Source of the DNA: Conoideocrella luteorostrata
Taxonomy: Eukaryota; Ascomycota; Sordariomycetes; Hypocreales; Clavicipitaceae
Assembly: GCA_032433595.1 (NCBI GenBank)
Contig: JASWJB010000022.1
Location: 124,001 to 188,000, forward strand
DNA: 64,000 bases
Reading direction: 5' to 3'
Made by a program: the position numbers and the translations under genes. How positions within the stretch are numbered: the first letter of the stretch is position 1; each line of letters begins with the position of its first letter. Shown in pieces: positions 54,839 through 64,000 of the stretch. The notes under the pieces are model-generated. The model ran no database searches and had not been told where the DNA came from. It saw nothing but the letters and a program-made list of their open reading frames with translations.

Positions 54839-55954
54839 CCTGATTGTTTTCTATAGTTGTATATGGAATGTCGATGTTTGCATGAAGGCTGAGATTGCTT
54901 AGGGAACTGCAAAGATATACTTAATTTGCTGGTAAATGTTTAGATAGGGGCCAAGCTGGATTCATATACACGAGTCCGCACCCGTTGAAAGTCTGGTGGG
55001 AAGGTGCAGTACTCAGTTCATGCCCAATCTACAAGGGTCAAGAACTGGTATAGTGGGTAGTCTACGCCCGACTGACGGGGTCGCCGTGCAATGGCCAAAG
55101 GATTGAGTACTAGTTATTCAAAGAGCTGCGTGCGGGCCTACTTGTAGCAGACATCAGCTTACTGAATCTGATAGGATGGCTCAGTTAATATTCTCTCTTC
55201 GGTTATACTTACAGGATAGTCAACATCCACTCCATTGGGGATAAGGTTCTCATAACAAGAAGCAGTCAACGTCAGAGATGTGGTAGTCTGCATAAGAAGT
55301 ATTGCGGGTAGGTCTGCGAGTGTCAGCTGATGGCTGCTGCACCTAAGCAGCCCAGCTTGTTTGGGCAAAGCCATGCTGGAAGGAACTTTTTCCCGCCGCC
55401 CAATTTCTTCCATTAGGGAGGGGTTGGACAAAAGGATCCTGGCGAGTAATGAGAGGAGTTATCATTCAAAGTGTCTTTGGAAGGGGAACCATGTAGGGCT
55501 CGGGCCGTTTCACAGCTTGGTAGTGTTCCATCCCTAGCTTAGCCGCCGCTGCTAGTCCACCTGACTGCTTATTCTTGACCCCAGCCGAGAAAGCGAGGCA
55601 CGTCAAGCTAACCTCCCCTCCATACTTGGCACTTTATTGTTTTCGATCTGATTGGAAGCCAAGCTCTGTGCTTCTAGCATTGCCGAATGGGTTCAGGGGC
55701 TTCCATGTTCTGTTGGTGTAGCTCTTTTTTGGAGTTGAATATACTACTTTTTAACACGATTCTTCGACTTTGGGAAGGCAGAAGATTTGACCCTGCGCTC
55801 AATTGGGCCTCCAACGGATTACGGAGAATTGGATACAGGTAATACCCGGATACATGAGCTTACGGCTGAGACATGCACACTGTCAACCAATCCTCCTGGA
55901 ATATGACTGAAGATGACCGCAGATGACCACAGATGACCCTTACCAGTGCATGCT

Positions 55955-56202
55955 CATGCGGGGAACAGTTTAACTGAGCCATTTCGTCCACATTGTCCAA
56001 TTGACCCTCTCAATTCGAACGCCTACCACGGATGCAATTAAAGCTTGTTATTAATAATATTTATGAACTAAATAGCTAGCTAAGCTATATAATAGTTAAT
56101 GCATTTTTTTTGTTTAATTCTATCGTGTTTTTGGTCGTTGAGGCATTATCTCTAGGGGAGCTAATGCCATCTCGATGGCTCAGTCAAACTGTTCCCCGCT
56201 TG
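55955..56202. mobile_element. MITE copy 3, with target duplication
   Basis: A 248-bp copy from CATGCGGGGAACAGTTTAAC to CAAACTGTTCCCCGCTTG. It is flanked by an exact 5-bp duplication ATGCT (55950-55954 and 56203-56207). Orientation is as copy 1. It confirms the boundaries and the 5-bp target duplication of the family. Confidence 0.88.
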
Positions 56203-56690
56203 ATGCTCTAGAAGCGAGGAGCTTACGCCCGGGGCGGAAACATGCATATCACCCCAGTCCGTGTCTGCAAACGCATTAGCTTTCCCTCTGCTTCGTGGCT
56301 GAAGGAATTAAACCGCTTGCTGAAGTGGATCAGTCATCAATACATGGCTCTGAAGGGTATTTGATAGTCCAAATGGCTGGCTGAAAGAGTCACTTGCCCC
56401 GCTTACAGCCTCACTCAAATGTGATAATGCAACTTGACGCAAAGGTGAAGTTCGAGAGTATCAACTGCAGACCGGACCCCGACTGTAAGGAAACAGGCGA
56501 TCTGGAACATATCTGAGGTTGCGCTGAACCTCTGATTTGCTCACTATGGCAGGATAATGAACATTTCCAACGGCTTAGGCAGTCATGATATTGTGTACAG
56601 TGCCCGGAGCTGAAAACTGGGAGTTTTAGTAATTGATGATATGCACCACGAAATGTAACCATCTGCAATCTGACGGTCTCGTCATTGGGG

Positions 56691-56776
56691 GCGGAGTACT
56701 GGCAGCCAACCAGGTAATGAGGCGTACTGGCAGCCTACCAGATAATGAGGCGTACTGACAGCCAACTAAATAATGA
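56691..56776. repeat. Tandem repeat, 3 x about 28 bp
   Basis: Three units of the form GGCGTACTGGCAGCCAACCA followed by GATAATGA, ending with a partial GGCGG. The first unit reads GCGGAGTACTGGCAG, so it contains the recurrent GGAGTA motif. Confidence 0.8.
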
Positions 56777-57078
56777 GGCGGACGCCGAAGATCCATTCTC
56801 AGCCCCGAACAATTCCGAAAGCATGGGCTGAGGTGGTCTAGATCTCACCACCACCTAACTACTGGAACGGCTCCTACTCCTGGCTTGGCCCATCTTTATC
56901 GCTGGTAGAGTCACGGGGTGTCCAGCGGCCAGTCAAAAGAATGTTCACAACATCGATTTCCAAAATGGCTATGCCAGTTTTCGAGGCATTAGCTATCGTT
57001 GCCTTTCCGAACCAGAGTTCAATACAGATGATGAACCTGTTGATGATATAGAAAATGCACCGGGAAGGCAAAGTCAAG

Positions 57079-57207
57079 TATGCGATGACGAAATAAGGTG
57101 ACGAAAAGTTAGACGTGCAGGAGCCGGATGGTCCCCCGGGGCCTCGAACAACATTTTATATTATGCGATGACGAAACAAGGTGACGAAAAGTTAGACGTG
57201 CAGGAGC
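57079..57207. repeat. Direct repeat, 46 bp, separated by 37 bp
   Basis: TATGCGATGACGAAATAAGG...GACGTGCAGGAGC at 57079-57124 recurs at 57162-57207 with one change (AAATAAGG versus AAACAAGG). The near identity suggests a recent duplication. Confidence 0.85.
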
Positions 57208-58282
57208 GGGGTCTCTGTGTATTAGTGTAGTAGTGTTGCTGTGCAGTGTATTAAACAATGCTCGTAGTCTTGGTCAAGCAATAAACCTCTTATATGTATT
57301 TCCTTTCGATTTTAGTGCGTTCCATGTTACCTATTCTATGTTTGTGTACCATCCGGGCAGAACGATGATCACATCATGAACAGGCAGTGGCTGGTTCAGA
57401 CGCAGCTCACAGTGGAAGAGCTTAAACGATGTGAGAGTAGAAGTCGAGGAACGCGAATGTAGCAAATCCGCATCACCGAGTAATATGAAGCCACAACCTT
57501 TGCCCAGGTTTTGGTACATCGTGTACGGTATTATCCCGAAGCGTGCATGGTAATCACTACCGATCGAGGTTGGTCAGCAGCGTCGTCTACATATGCGTTC
57601 TCCCCAATGTGAACATAGGTCTCGGACCATCACTACAGTTAGAAACTTGGACACTCATATGCGATATTTGGCTAATAGTTGATTTTTAAAAAGCTGATAT
57701 CCGCAATGCATTGTAGCGTAGACGAGACAGCTATCAGGCGAACTGCCAATCAATGATGCTGACTAGTGCCGAGAGCAACCCCCTGTTGCACGTCAGTCAA
57801 CACACTCAGCTGGGTGGAATACGCTAATCAAGTATTGATGCACATGCACACCCAAGGACATTTCTAAACTTGATGAAGTTGAAAGGTTAGTATGGCATCC
57901 AAGGACTGCTAGATTGTACACACATAGTACAATCAAGGACCAACAAATGGTGTCATCTTGACACGGCTAATTAGGCATTAGATCGATACGGACCACTAAT
58001 TCCAATTTACCTTCGGAGTTGTGAGTAATACGGCGGTGGCTGTGTGCATCGCACTCGTTCCTTTTAGTTTTCTCCACCGCGAGAGCTGATGACGTCGAAT
58101 TTGTTAGCCTTTGGCCCTTCGGCGCGGGTTCACTCAACGAATGTCCGTCTGCTCATCGCATGCATCAGCCATCAGCTCCTCACTTATGTATTTCTAGCTT
58201 GTGTCAATTGCCCTTTGACTCGCAGATCCTTCCTCAACACCGCACGCCAACCATCAGGAAGCAAACCCCAGGAACAGTCACT

Positions 58283-59283
58283 ATGGCTACACAGGACACC
58301 CGGGCACCCGCTCTCGACCTTCGCCTCTTCGACGAAGAGTACGACGAGAAATTCTCCGACGACTATCTTGTGTACAAACCGATTCTGAGTAATCTCATTC
58401 AAGAAATCATATCGCCATCACAGGCTGCATCCCAAATCGACGAATGGGTCACCCGCGATGCCGACACGCGACTTGGGAGGGTGGAGCGCGGCGAAGTCAT
58501 CGAAGAAGCAGAGGAAAGTGAATGGCTTACCTGGCCGAACCCGGCGAGGCACCTAATGATGATTTTTAGAAGCGTCGCCGAAGTTTGCTCGGCCTTTCCG
58601 CCCGCGCATGCCACCCAGGATGCACTCATTGCATTTATCCACGCGCTGAGCCAGTTGCCAAAGCATCATGTGCCCTGTTACAGCTCCGACATGTCGCACC
58701 AGACATTTATTGACAAGACTTACACGCTATGGCCAATTGGAGGCGAATTTTTCACGGGGTCTCTTGCTCAGCAATTTCGGGACGAAGCCGACAGTATGGA
58801 GCTCATCCGTCCGCACCGTTGGCCATGCTGTACTATGACTAAGTATTTACAGAAATGTCATACCCCTTCTCCGACGTAGAGACGCCCGGTTCTGAAGTCC
58901 AGATCCGCTGGCGGAATTTCCAAGCTTTTATTGCGCGCCTCACGACATCTGGCCTGGTCGATTGCAGCGACTCAGCCGCCTTGTACAACATCCTCACATC
59001 GGCATATACGTACCCTGATCTCGAGGAGCGCAGGATCGGCGGACCAAATAGAATCGCAGGCGACCTCATGGCAGCATCGCAGTGGCTGGCGTCGGACCAG
59101 ATGCGTAAATGGTTGTACGAGCAATGCAAAGCAGAAGGTGGAGAAGGTGTTCATAAGATATGGACCATGCAGAATTGGCAAAATTGGAGGAACCAGATGT
59201 CGTTCATACAAGGCGATGAGCGTTTCGGAGCTGAGATTCGTGCGTTGGCGGAATCGCTGGCGGAGAAGATGGCGCAGGAGTAA
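58283..59283 (+). CDS. DUF3632-like fungal protein
   Basis: Two exons, 58283-58793 and 58853-59283, give 313 residues; the 59-nt intron (GTATGG...TTACAG) keeps frame. The phrases WLTWPNPARHLMMIFRSVAE, VCSAFPP, LIAFIHALSQLPKH, ETPGSEVQIRWRNFQAFIAR and the C-terminal WTMQNWQNWRNQMSFIQGDE match the pattern of the fungal DUF3632 family as I recall it. Function unknown. Probably cytosolic and mostly helical. The frame extends upstream to 58160, but MATQDT is the more typical start. Confidence 0.8.
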
Positions 59284-59697
59284 ACCAGGGTCATCTTTTA
59301 AGTTGAGTTATCTCGCTCATTTGTGCTATGCGCGTCACTTACACATCTTCATAACATCTCAATAACCATTAGCGTTGTTAATTACCGGTGTCAGCAATGT
59401 CAAAATGTACGGGAAGCGAGTATAGTTGGAACAAGGAGCGTCTGTGGATTCTCCCTATGGGATAAATTCGGGGCTAGTGGGAGACCGTTCCTGGATCTAG
59501 GAAAACGAGCGTCGGCGTGACTAGAATTATCAGCCAACGGAGAACTTGGGCAACTAGCTCCAAGCAGCGCCACACGATAGCAGAACCCATGTCCAACTGT
59601 TCAATTGTCTGTTACGTCTTTGGTCCCTTTCACTACCATGGTTGCGAATTAGGCGCTCCGTCTTATCGCCCGAGTTGACCGCGATGGCAGTTCAAAT
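59284..59697. other. Short intergenic stretch
   Basis: Nothing recognised. Confidence 0.5.
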
Positions 59698-60069
59698 ATG
59701 GTTTGTTACGGCAAACCTTCAAAGGGTGCCGCCGAACATGCGATTCGGCGAATCAAGGTACGGCGTCATCGGCTAGATCCAGCACTTCTTAGCACAGTAA
59801 TGGGTCGCGGCAGTGTGATGAACCGAGGGCCGAAATGTACCAAGTTCCGCAGAGCATGTCCAGCATATGGCGAATTTGATGATATGCTGCGTTGCGTTAA
59901 CCTGAGGAGAAAGCTACAAAGGCAATCCGCGGACACAGAGGCCGCAGCCGCGCAGAGTCTGCCGCCATCTCCCCAAAACGTCAACAACAGGACCGCTATA
60001 GGTCAGCCCTGCACCTTGGGTATATTTGGACAGGGTAGGTCAGGATTTACACTTCCGGATTGCGTCTAA
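59698..60069 (+). pseudogene. Zn2Cys6 regulator relic
   Basis: MVCYGKPSKG is the classic start of one Zn2Cys6 class (normally continuing GCRTCRARRIKCDE), but here the frame has slipped: the TGC..ACATGC bases that would code the first Cys pair are out of frame, while AIRRIK is in frame. Reading then crosses what looks like an old intron (GTACGG...CACAG at about 59758-59799). Further on, KCTKFRRACPAYGEFDDMLR preserves the second half (usually TCxQCxRxxRxCPGYxxEFDL). The regulatory domain is gone. It may still be translated as 123 residues but cannot form the cluster. Confidence 0.65.
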
Positions 60070-60883
60070 GCGCGAGTCCGATGGCCCTGGCTAGCCAAGG
60101 ACGAGTCTGGTCAAAATTTTTGAGCAAGAGAAAGACCAAAAAGCGGGTGGTCAGGTCTACGGTCTTGAGCGTAGAGAGCAGCTTGGTCATGGCCCAGGGC
60201 GGCGGGCCAAGTAAATGTCACACGGTCGGATGAAATTAAGCCTACATCTCTGGTAGTTCAGGCGGTACAGGCGATCTAAAAAGCGATAGTTAGCTTCTTA
60301 AATACAAATAGAGATTGGTCAGACGACCATATTCTGCGTCAAAATGACTACAAAGCCAATTGCAAGTGTGTTGCGATCAGCGTCATTGTGCAGCTGGAAC
60401 CTGTTTACCTCCCGACTTACATCCACGGCATGACGCGAATTACTCTATATATCGCAAAGATAGTCTATGTTCTCCAACAGGGTAGAGCCGGTATATATAT
60501 TTTGAGTAATACAACCAGTCATCTGTAGATAGAGACGGAAAGAAAAAAGAAAGAAGAAAAGAAAACATAACTAGGGCGATAATAAAATAGCGAAAAACTC
60601 TAAGTTTGCCCCAAACTCTAGTGCTAACGGCCTTCCCTTGGTCTAAACTGTAATATGTATCATAATATTCCCCAGGGCCGTTCCAAAAGGCGTTAACCCG
60701 AATATCTGTATATCAAGGAAACAATCCGCACACCAAATAAACGTCCCGCTAAAGTCCTAAGCCAGCCACAGAGTGGTGCTAGCCACAATAACGTTCACAT
60801 CTGCGTGTTTACGGACTTCGTGTATTCTTCTTAGGCGCTTGTGCATGAGACCTCTTCAATGATTGCGCTAAGAACTGGCAACT
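60070..60883. other. 3' flank of the potassium transporter gene
   Basis: No gene recognised. AT-rich with A/G runs near 60536-60570. It probably includes the terminator region of the minus-strand transporter. Confidence 0.5.
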
Positions 60884-63490
60884 TTAGATTTCCTTCACAA
60901 AGCCCACCTCAATGAGCTTGTCTGCGTCAATGTCAAGATCCGCCAGCTTGGCTCGGGAGGTCTCTCGGATCCAGAGGAAAAACCACAAGATCAAATGACG
61001 AGTAAAGGCCCACGGAGAAAATTTATTTCTTGGTGCCTTAATTTTCATCACCTCCTTGCCGAAAATATACACCATCTGGGCACTATATGCTGATCGTAAA
61101 TTTTGCAGCTCTGCGTTCGATGTCTCTGTCGACTGGACGCGGGAAAGTGCGACTTCAATTTGGTGTACAAGCTCCACGGCCATGTTAGAATGCAACACAT
61201 CGTCTGCATAACCATGTCGCAGGGTGACATTGTAGCATCCCGCCAACGACGTCATTCGAGTAATAATGTATCTTTCGTTCAGCGGAATCGATGGTTTTGG
61301 CAACGGCCTCATGTGGAAAAAGACTACGACAGCTGGTCGCGCGGCGAACTTCTTGACGAATTCCGAAAAGCATGGTGGCAGGCTGGTTGGGTCGCCAGCC
61401 TTGTCGAAGAATATTCCCAGTCCTGGAACCGTCGATATAGGAAGACCACCAAAGGCCGGCTTCAGAGCAACCGGGGAAGCATAGCCCGAGTCGGAACTTT
61501 GACCAGTCTCGAACAATGAAGATGGTGCAAGAAGATTCTGCGACTCGGCGCTCCATTGCGTTTCCTTACCGAAGCGCCAGAGCGTAAAAACCAACGCGAG
61601 GATGAAAGCCAACATCAATGTGAACCATGCACCTTCGGGAACCTTTTCAAAAACGGATGAAAGGAACGCTCCATCAAGAGCCGCAAAGATAAGCCAAACT
61701 GGTAAAACTAAGTAGGTGGGTAATCTCCAGACAAGGATGGCAACTAGGGCAACCATGCATGTGGTAACTAGAAGGGGAGCAAGGAAGAGGCTTAAGTCAG
61801 CACAGCCGTCAAGCGGTGGTAGAACGCCGAGCAGCTCAACTGGTCAGGAGAACTTACTAAAGGTAACACTGATGACGCAGACACCATATGCATTTCCAAG
61901 AGAGGTGGTCTGAAAACTCGTCAGTTGAATGTTGGATTGGACACGGGTTCAAAGAGGAGACTGTATGCGGCACGGAAGCAACGAACATTGTTATATACCG
62001 CAGTGACCACGATTGTTCCAACCATCAGCAGCCAATTGGCCATGGGCATGTATACCTGATCGTGAAAGTGTCGACTGGTGTGGACAACCTTGATGTGGGG
62101 AAAGTAGGATAGCCTCATGATTTGGTTCAGCAGTTGAAAGGTCGATGTAATCATGGCTTGTGAGGCAACAATTGCAGCCAGCACGGCAATTACAAGGCTG
62201 AAGTAGAAGCTTCCTGGGGGAACGGTGTTGAAAAATGGATTTTGATATGCGGATTGCGTTTGGTCGGTTGATATATAGGCAGCCTGCCCGATGTACGCCA
62301 GGAGCAGGCATGGATATGTCAGACACAACCAGGAAAGCTGCACCGCGCGCTTGCTGAACGCACCTAGATCGGCAAACAGAGCTTCAACGCCAGTAAATGC
62401 AAGAAGAAGTCCGCCAAGTGACTTCCATCCGTCAGACCCGTTGCGCACAAGATAGCCAAATGCATAATGGGGACTAAATGCCTTCAATACTGTGTAGTCG
62501 TGGACGGCCAGGTTGTAGATACCAGCACAGAAGTTGAATAGGAGCCAAACTGTGACAATTGGTGCGAACGTCGTCCCGATCTTTGTCGTCCCAAGCGGCT
62601 GAATCAAGAACAGAACAGCTAGGATGGCACATGAGATGCCTACGATAGCCGGAGTGCCCAAATCTTGATTGACGACTTTTATTCCTTGAATAGCTCCGAG
62701 GACCGATTGCGCCGGTGTAAGAACACCATCTGCCATGACCATTGAGACCCCTAATACGCCGACGAATTGCAGGGCGAACTGAGAAATCCTAGAGTGTTCG
62801 AGAAACCCTCGAAGACTCTTTCCACCAAGCTTGAGGTCATTCGTGGCGTATCTCTGCATCCGGACGCCCGCATTCTCCTTTGGGTCTCGACCGGCAATAT
62901 TGGTGTATCTCGTGAGGAGACTGTAGAGAGCAAAAGTGCCGCCTTGGCCATCATCATCAGCGTGCAGAACGATGAAGCAGTATTTTATCGTTACAATCAA
63001 GGTGAGAGCCCATATAATTATGGAGAGCGCGCCAACGAGGTCTTCCCACGTCGGCTGTGACGAGAATGTGGACGAGTATACGTATAGGGGAGACGTGCCA
63101 ATATCACCATATATGATACCAGTGGCTTGAAAGCTGAGCCAAACCAGAACTGTACCGGAGTATGTCTTCCATGTGTCAGTAGTTGATCATAGGGGTATAA
63201 CAGTGCTGGTCAAATTGTAGCAAAGGTTTAGCGGAGATGGTGAATTAGGGAAACGTAAGAGAGACGAGGAAAAGATGGCACACCTGTTTCCGCGGCCCTT
63301 GCAGATCCTCATTGGCAATTGCTCTGGCTTTCTCCTCATCTTCAATGTCCGTAAGATATTCGGAATAGGTAGGAGAGGTTATACCAGTTTTCGAATGCGC
63401 AGTATTGATGTCATTCTCCTGGGCTGTGTTGAGATTAATACCGGGTAATATGCCACGGGAGGCTATTTCTCCAGGATTTGGGCTCGCCAT
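60884..63490 (-). CDS. HAK/KUP potassium transporter
   Basis: Four exons, 63490-63284, 63165-61987, 61909-61858 and 61767-60884, give 773 residues, the usual length. Family signatures: TGIIYGDIGTSPLYVYSSTF near the N-terminus, ADDDGQGGTFALYSLL, SMVMADGVLTPAQSVLGAIQ, GVEALFADLGAFSKRAVQLS, ASQAMITSTFQLLNQ, and a long cytosolic C-terminus. It should be a plasma-membrane high-affinity potassium-proton symporter with about 12 helices. Introns are 118, 77 and 90 nt with normal ends. The gene seems intact. Fungal HAK genes are usually induced by low potassium; no specific site was identified. Its location next to repeats and pseudogenes is notable, because some fungal genomes lack HAK. Confidence 0.92.
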
Positions 63491-64000
63491 ATTGCTTTGC
63501 TAGCACACTAGGAATATCACATAGAAATCTTTAAGCGAGCCGTGTGTTCTCTAGGGATGTATTTAGAGTATCTGGCTAAAAGTAATACAAGGTACGAGGA
63601 ACAAGACATGTGGCAAGACACCGCCCCCAAGCCTGTGGAAGTTTTCACTGACCACTTAAAAGAGCCACTCCAATCGGTTACTAATGTTATCATTTCGTGG
63701 CGGTTTCGTTGCGAAGCATAGGAAAGAAAGATATCAGATAGAGTGGGTAGATAAGAGCAGCCTTTTGCAGTACATCGTGGCGCTTACCTGCATGAGATAA
63801 GACCCTGCCCTGCAGGAATCGCACCCATATTGCGTCAAATAAGGCATCACGGAGTGACATATCTGCCATTTCCCGGCTTGTAGTATCACTAGTTCCTCTT
63901 TGCTGCCTGGGCATCGGTATGATGCTGGCCGCGGCCCCCCCCTGGCAACTCGTCAGCTACCTACTTCCCGGCCATTGTGGGGAGGCATCACCCACTCCCC
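63491..64000. other. Right edge, upstream of the HAK gene
   Basis: The HAK promoter should lie here. A minus frame at 63690-63914 (74 codons) has no recognised domain. No other gene seen. Confidence 0.5.

Larger units (their letters stand above)
54839..58282. other. Long repeat-rich interval without genes
   Basis: 3.4 kb with no supported gene. It contains the tyrosinase upstream region, an imperfect CAGATGACCAC tandem (about 55908-55938), a MITE (55955-56202), a 28-bp tandem repeat (56691-56776) and a 46-bp direct repeat (57079-57207). Minus frames at 55159-55431, 56411-56668, 56874-57077 and 57331-57519 show no domain. Confidence 0.6.

Overview
The window reads as nuclear DNA of a filamentous ascomycete (Pezizomycotina; Sordariomycetes/Hypocreales is my best guess from gene content). 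Most genes are split by 54-90 nt introns with GT..AG (twice GC..AG) ends. Two Zn2Cys6 regulators, a tyrosinase, DUF3632- and DUF3669-type proteins and a HAK potassium transporter are all fungal. About fifteen genes look intact. Long AT-rich gaps between them hold solo LTRs, a MITE family and decayed genes, so this looks like an accessory, repeat-rich region rather than a core syntenic block.

Layout. 0-13 kb: a carotenoid oxygenase, a broken diaminopropionate ammonia-lyase-like gene and a five-exon membrane protein lie between repeats. 13-22 kb: a DUF3669-like pseudokinase-type protein, an ABCG transporter killed by point lesions and an LTR insertion, a cupin, and a small acidic protein. 22-30 kb: an SRPK-like kinase, an NmrA-like protein, a Zn2Cys6 factor and an extended SDR/epimerase. 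32-46 kb: a sugar-catabolism-like set made of a class II aldolase, a lactonase relic, an SDR close to L-rhamnose 1-dehydrogenase, a second SDR, an SDR relic, an MFS sugar transporter, an aldo-keto reductase and a Zn2Cys6 regulator. 46-52 kb: an FSH1-like relic, a truncated fungal rhodopsin-like gene, an alpha/beta hydrolase and a Gypsy relic. 52-64 kb: an eight-exon tyrosinase, a repeat-rich gap, a DUF3632 protein, a Zn2Cys6 relic and a HAK/KUP potassium transporter.

How the genes may work together. The 32-46 kb block is the only convincing functional neighbourhood. It has import (MFS), oxidation of a sugar to a lactone (SDR), lactone opening (lactonase, now broken), retro-aldol cleavage (class II aldolase), reductases and a regulator. 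It resembles the fungal non-phosphorylated rhamnose route, but no acid-sugar dehydratase is visible and the aldolase is of a different class from the known one. The NmrA-like / Zn2Cys6 / epimerase trio (24.6-29.8 kb) may be a smaller unit.

Repeats. One Ty1/copia-like LTR family (about 200 bp, TGTTGG...CACA) occurs at least seven times as solo LTRs or fragments, six with recognisable 5-bp target duplications. One copy shows C-to-T and G-to-A decay typical of RIP. A related shorter LTR and a 250-bp MITE with 5-bp target duplications also occur. Exon coordinates were derived by hand from splice signals, frame and family alignment from memory; no database search was possible.
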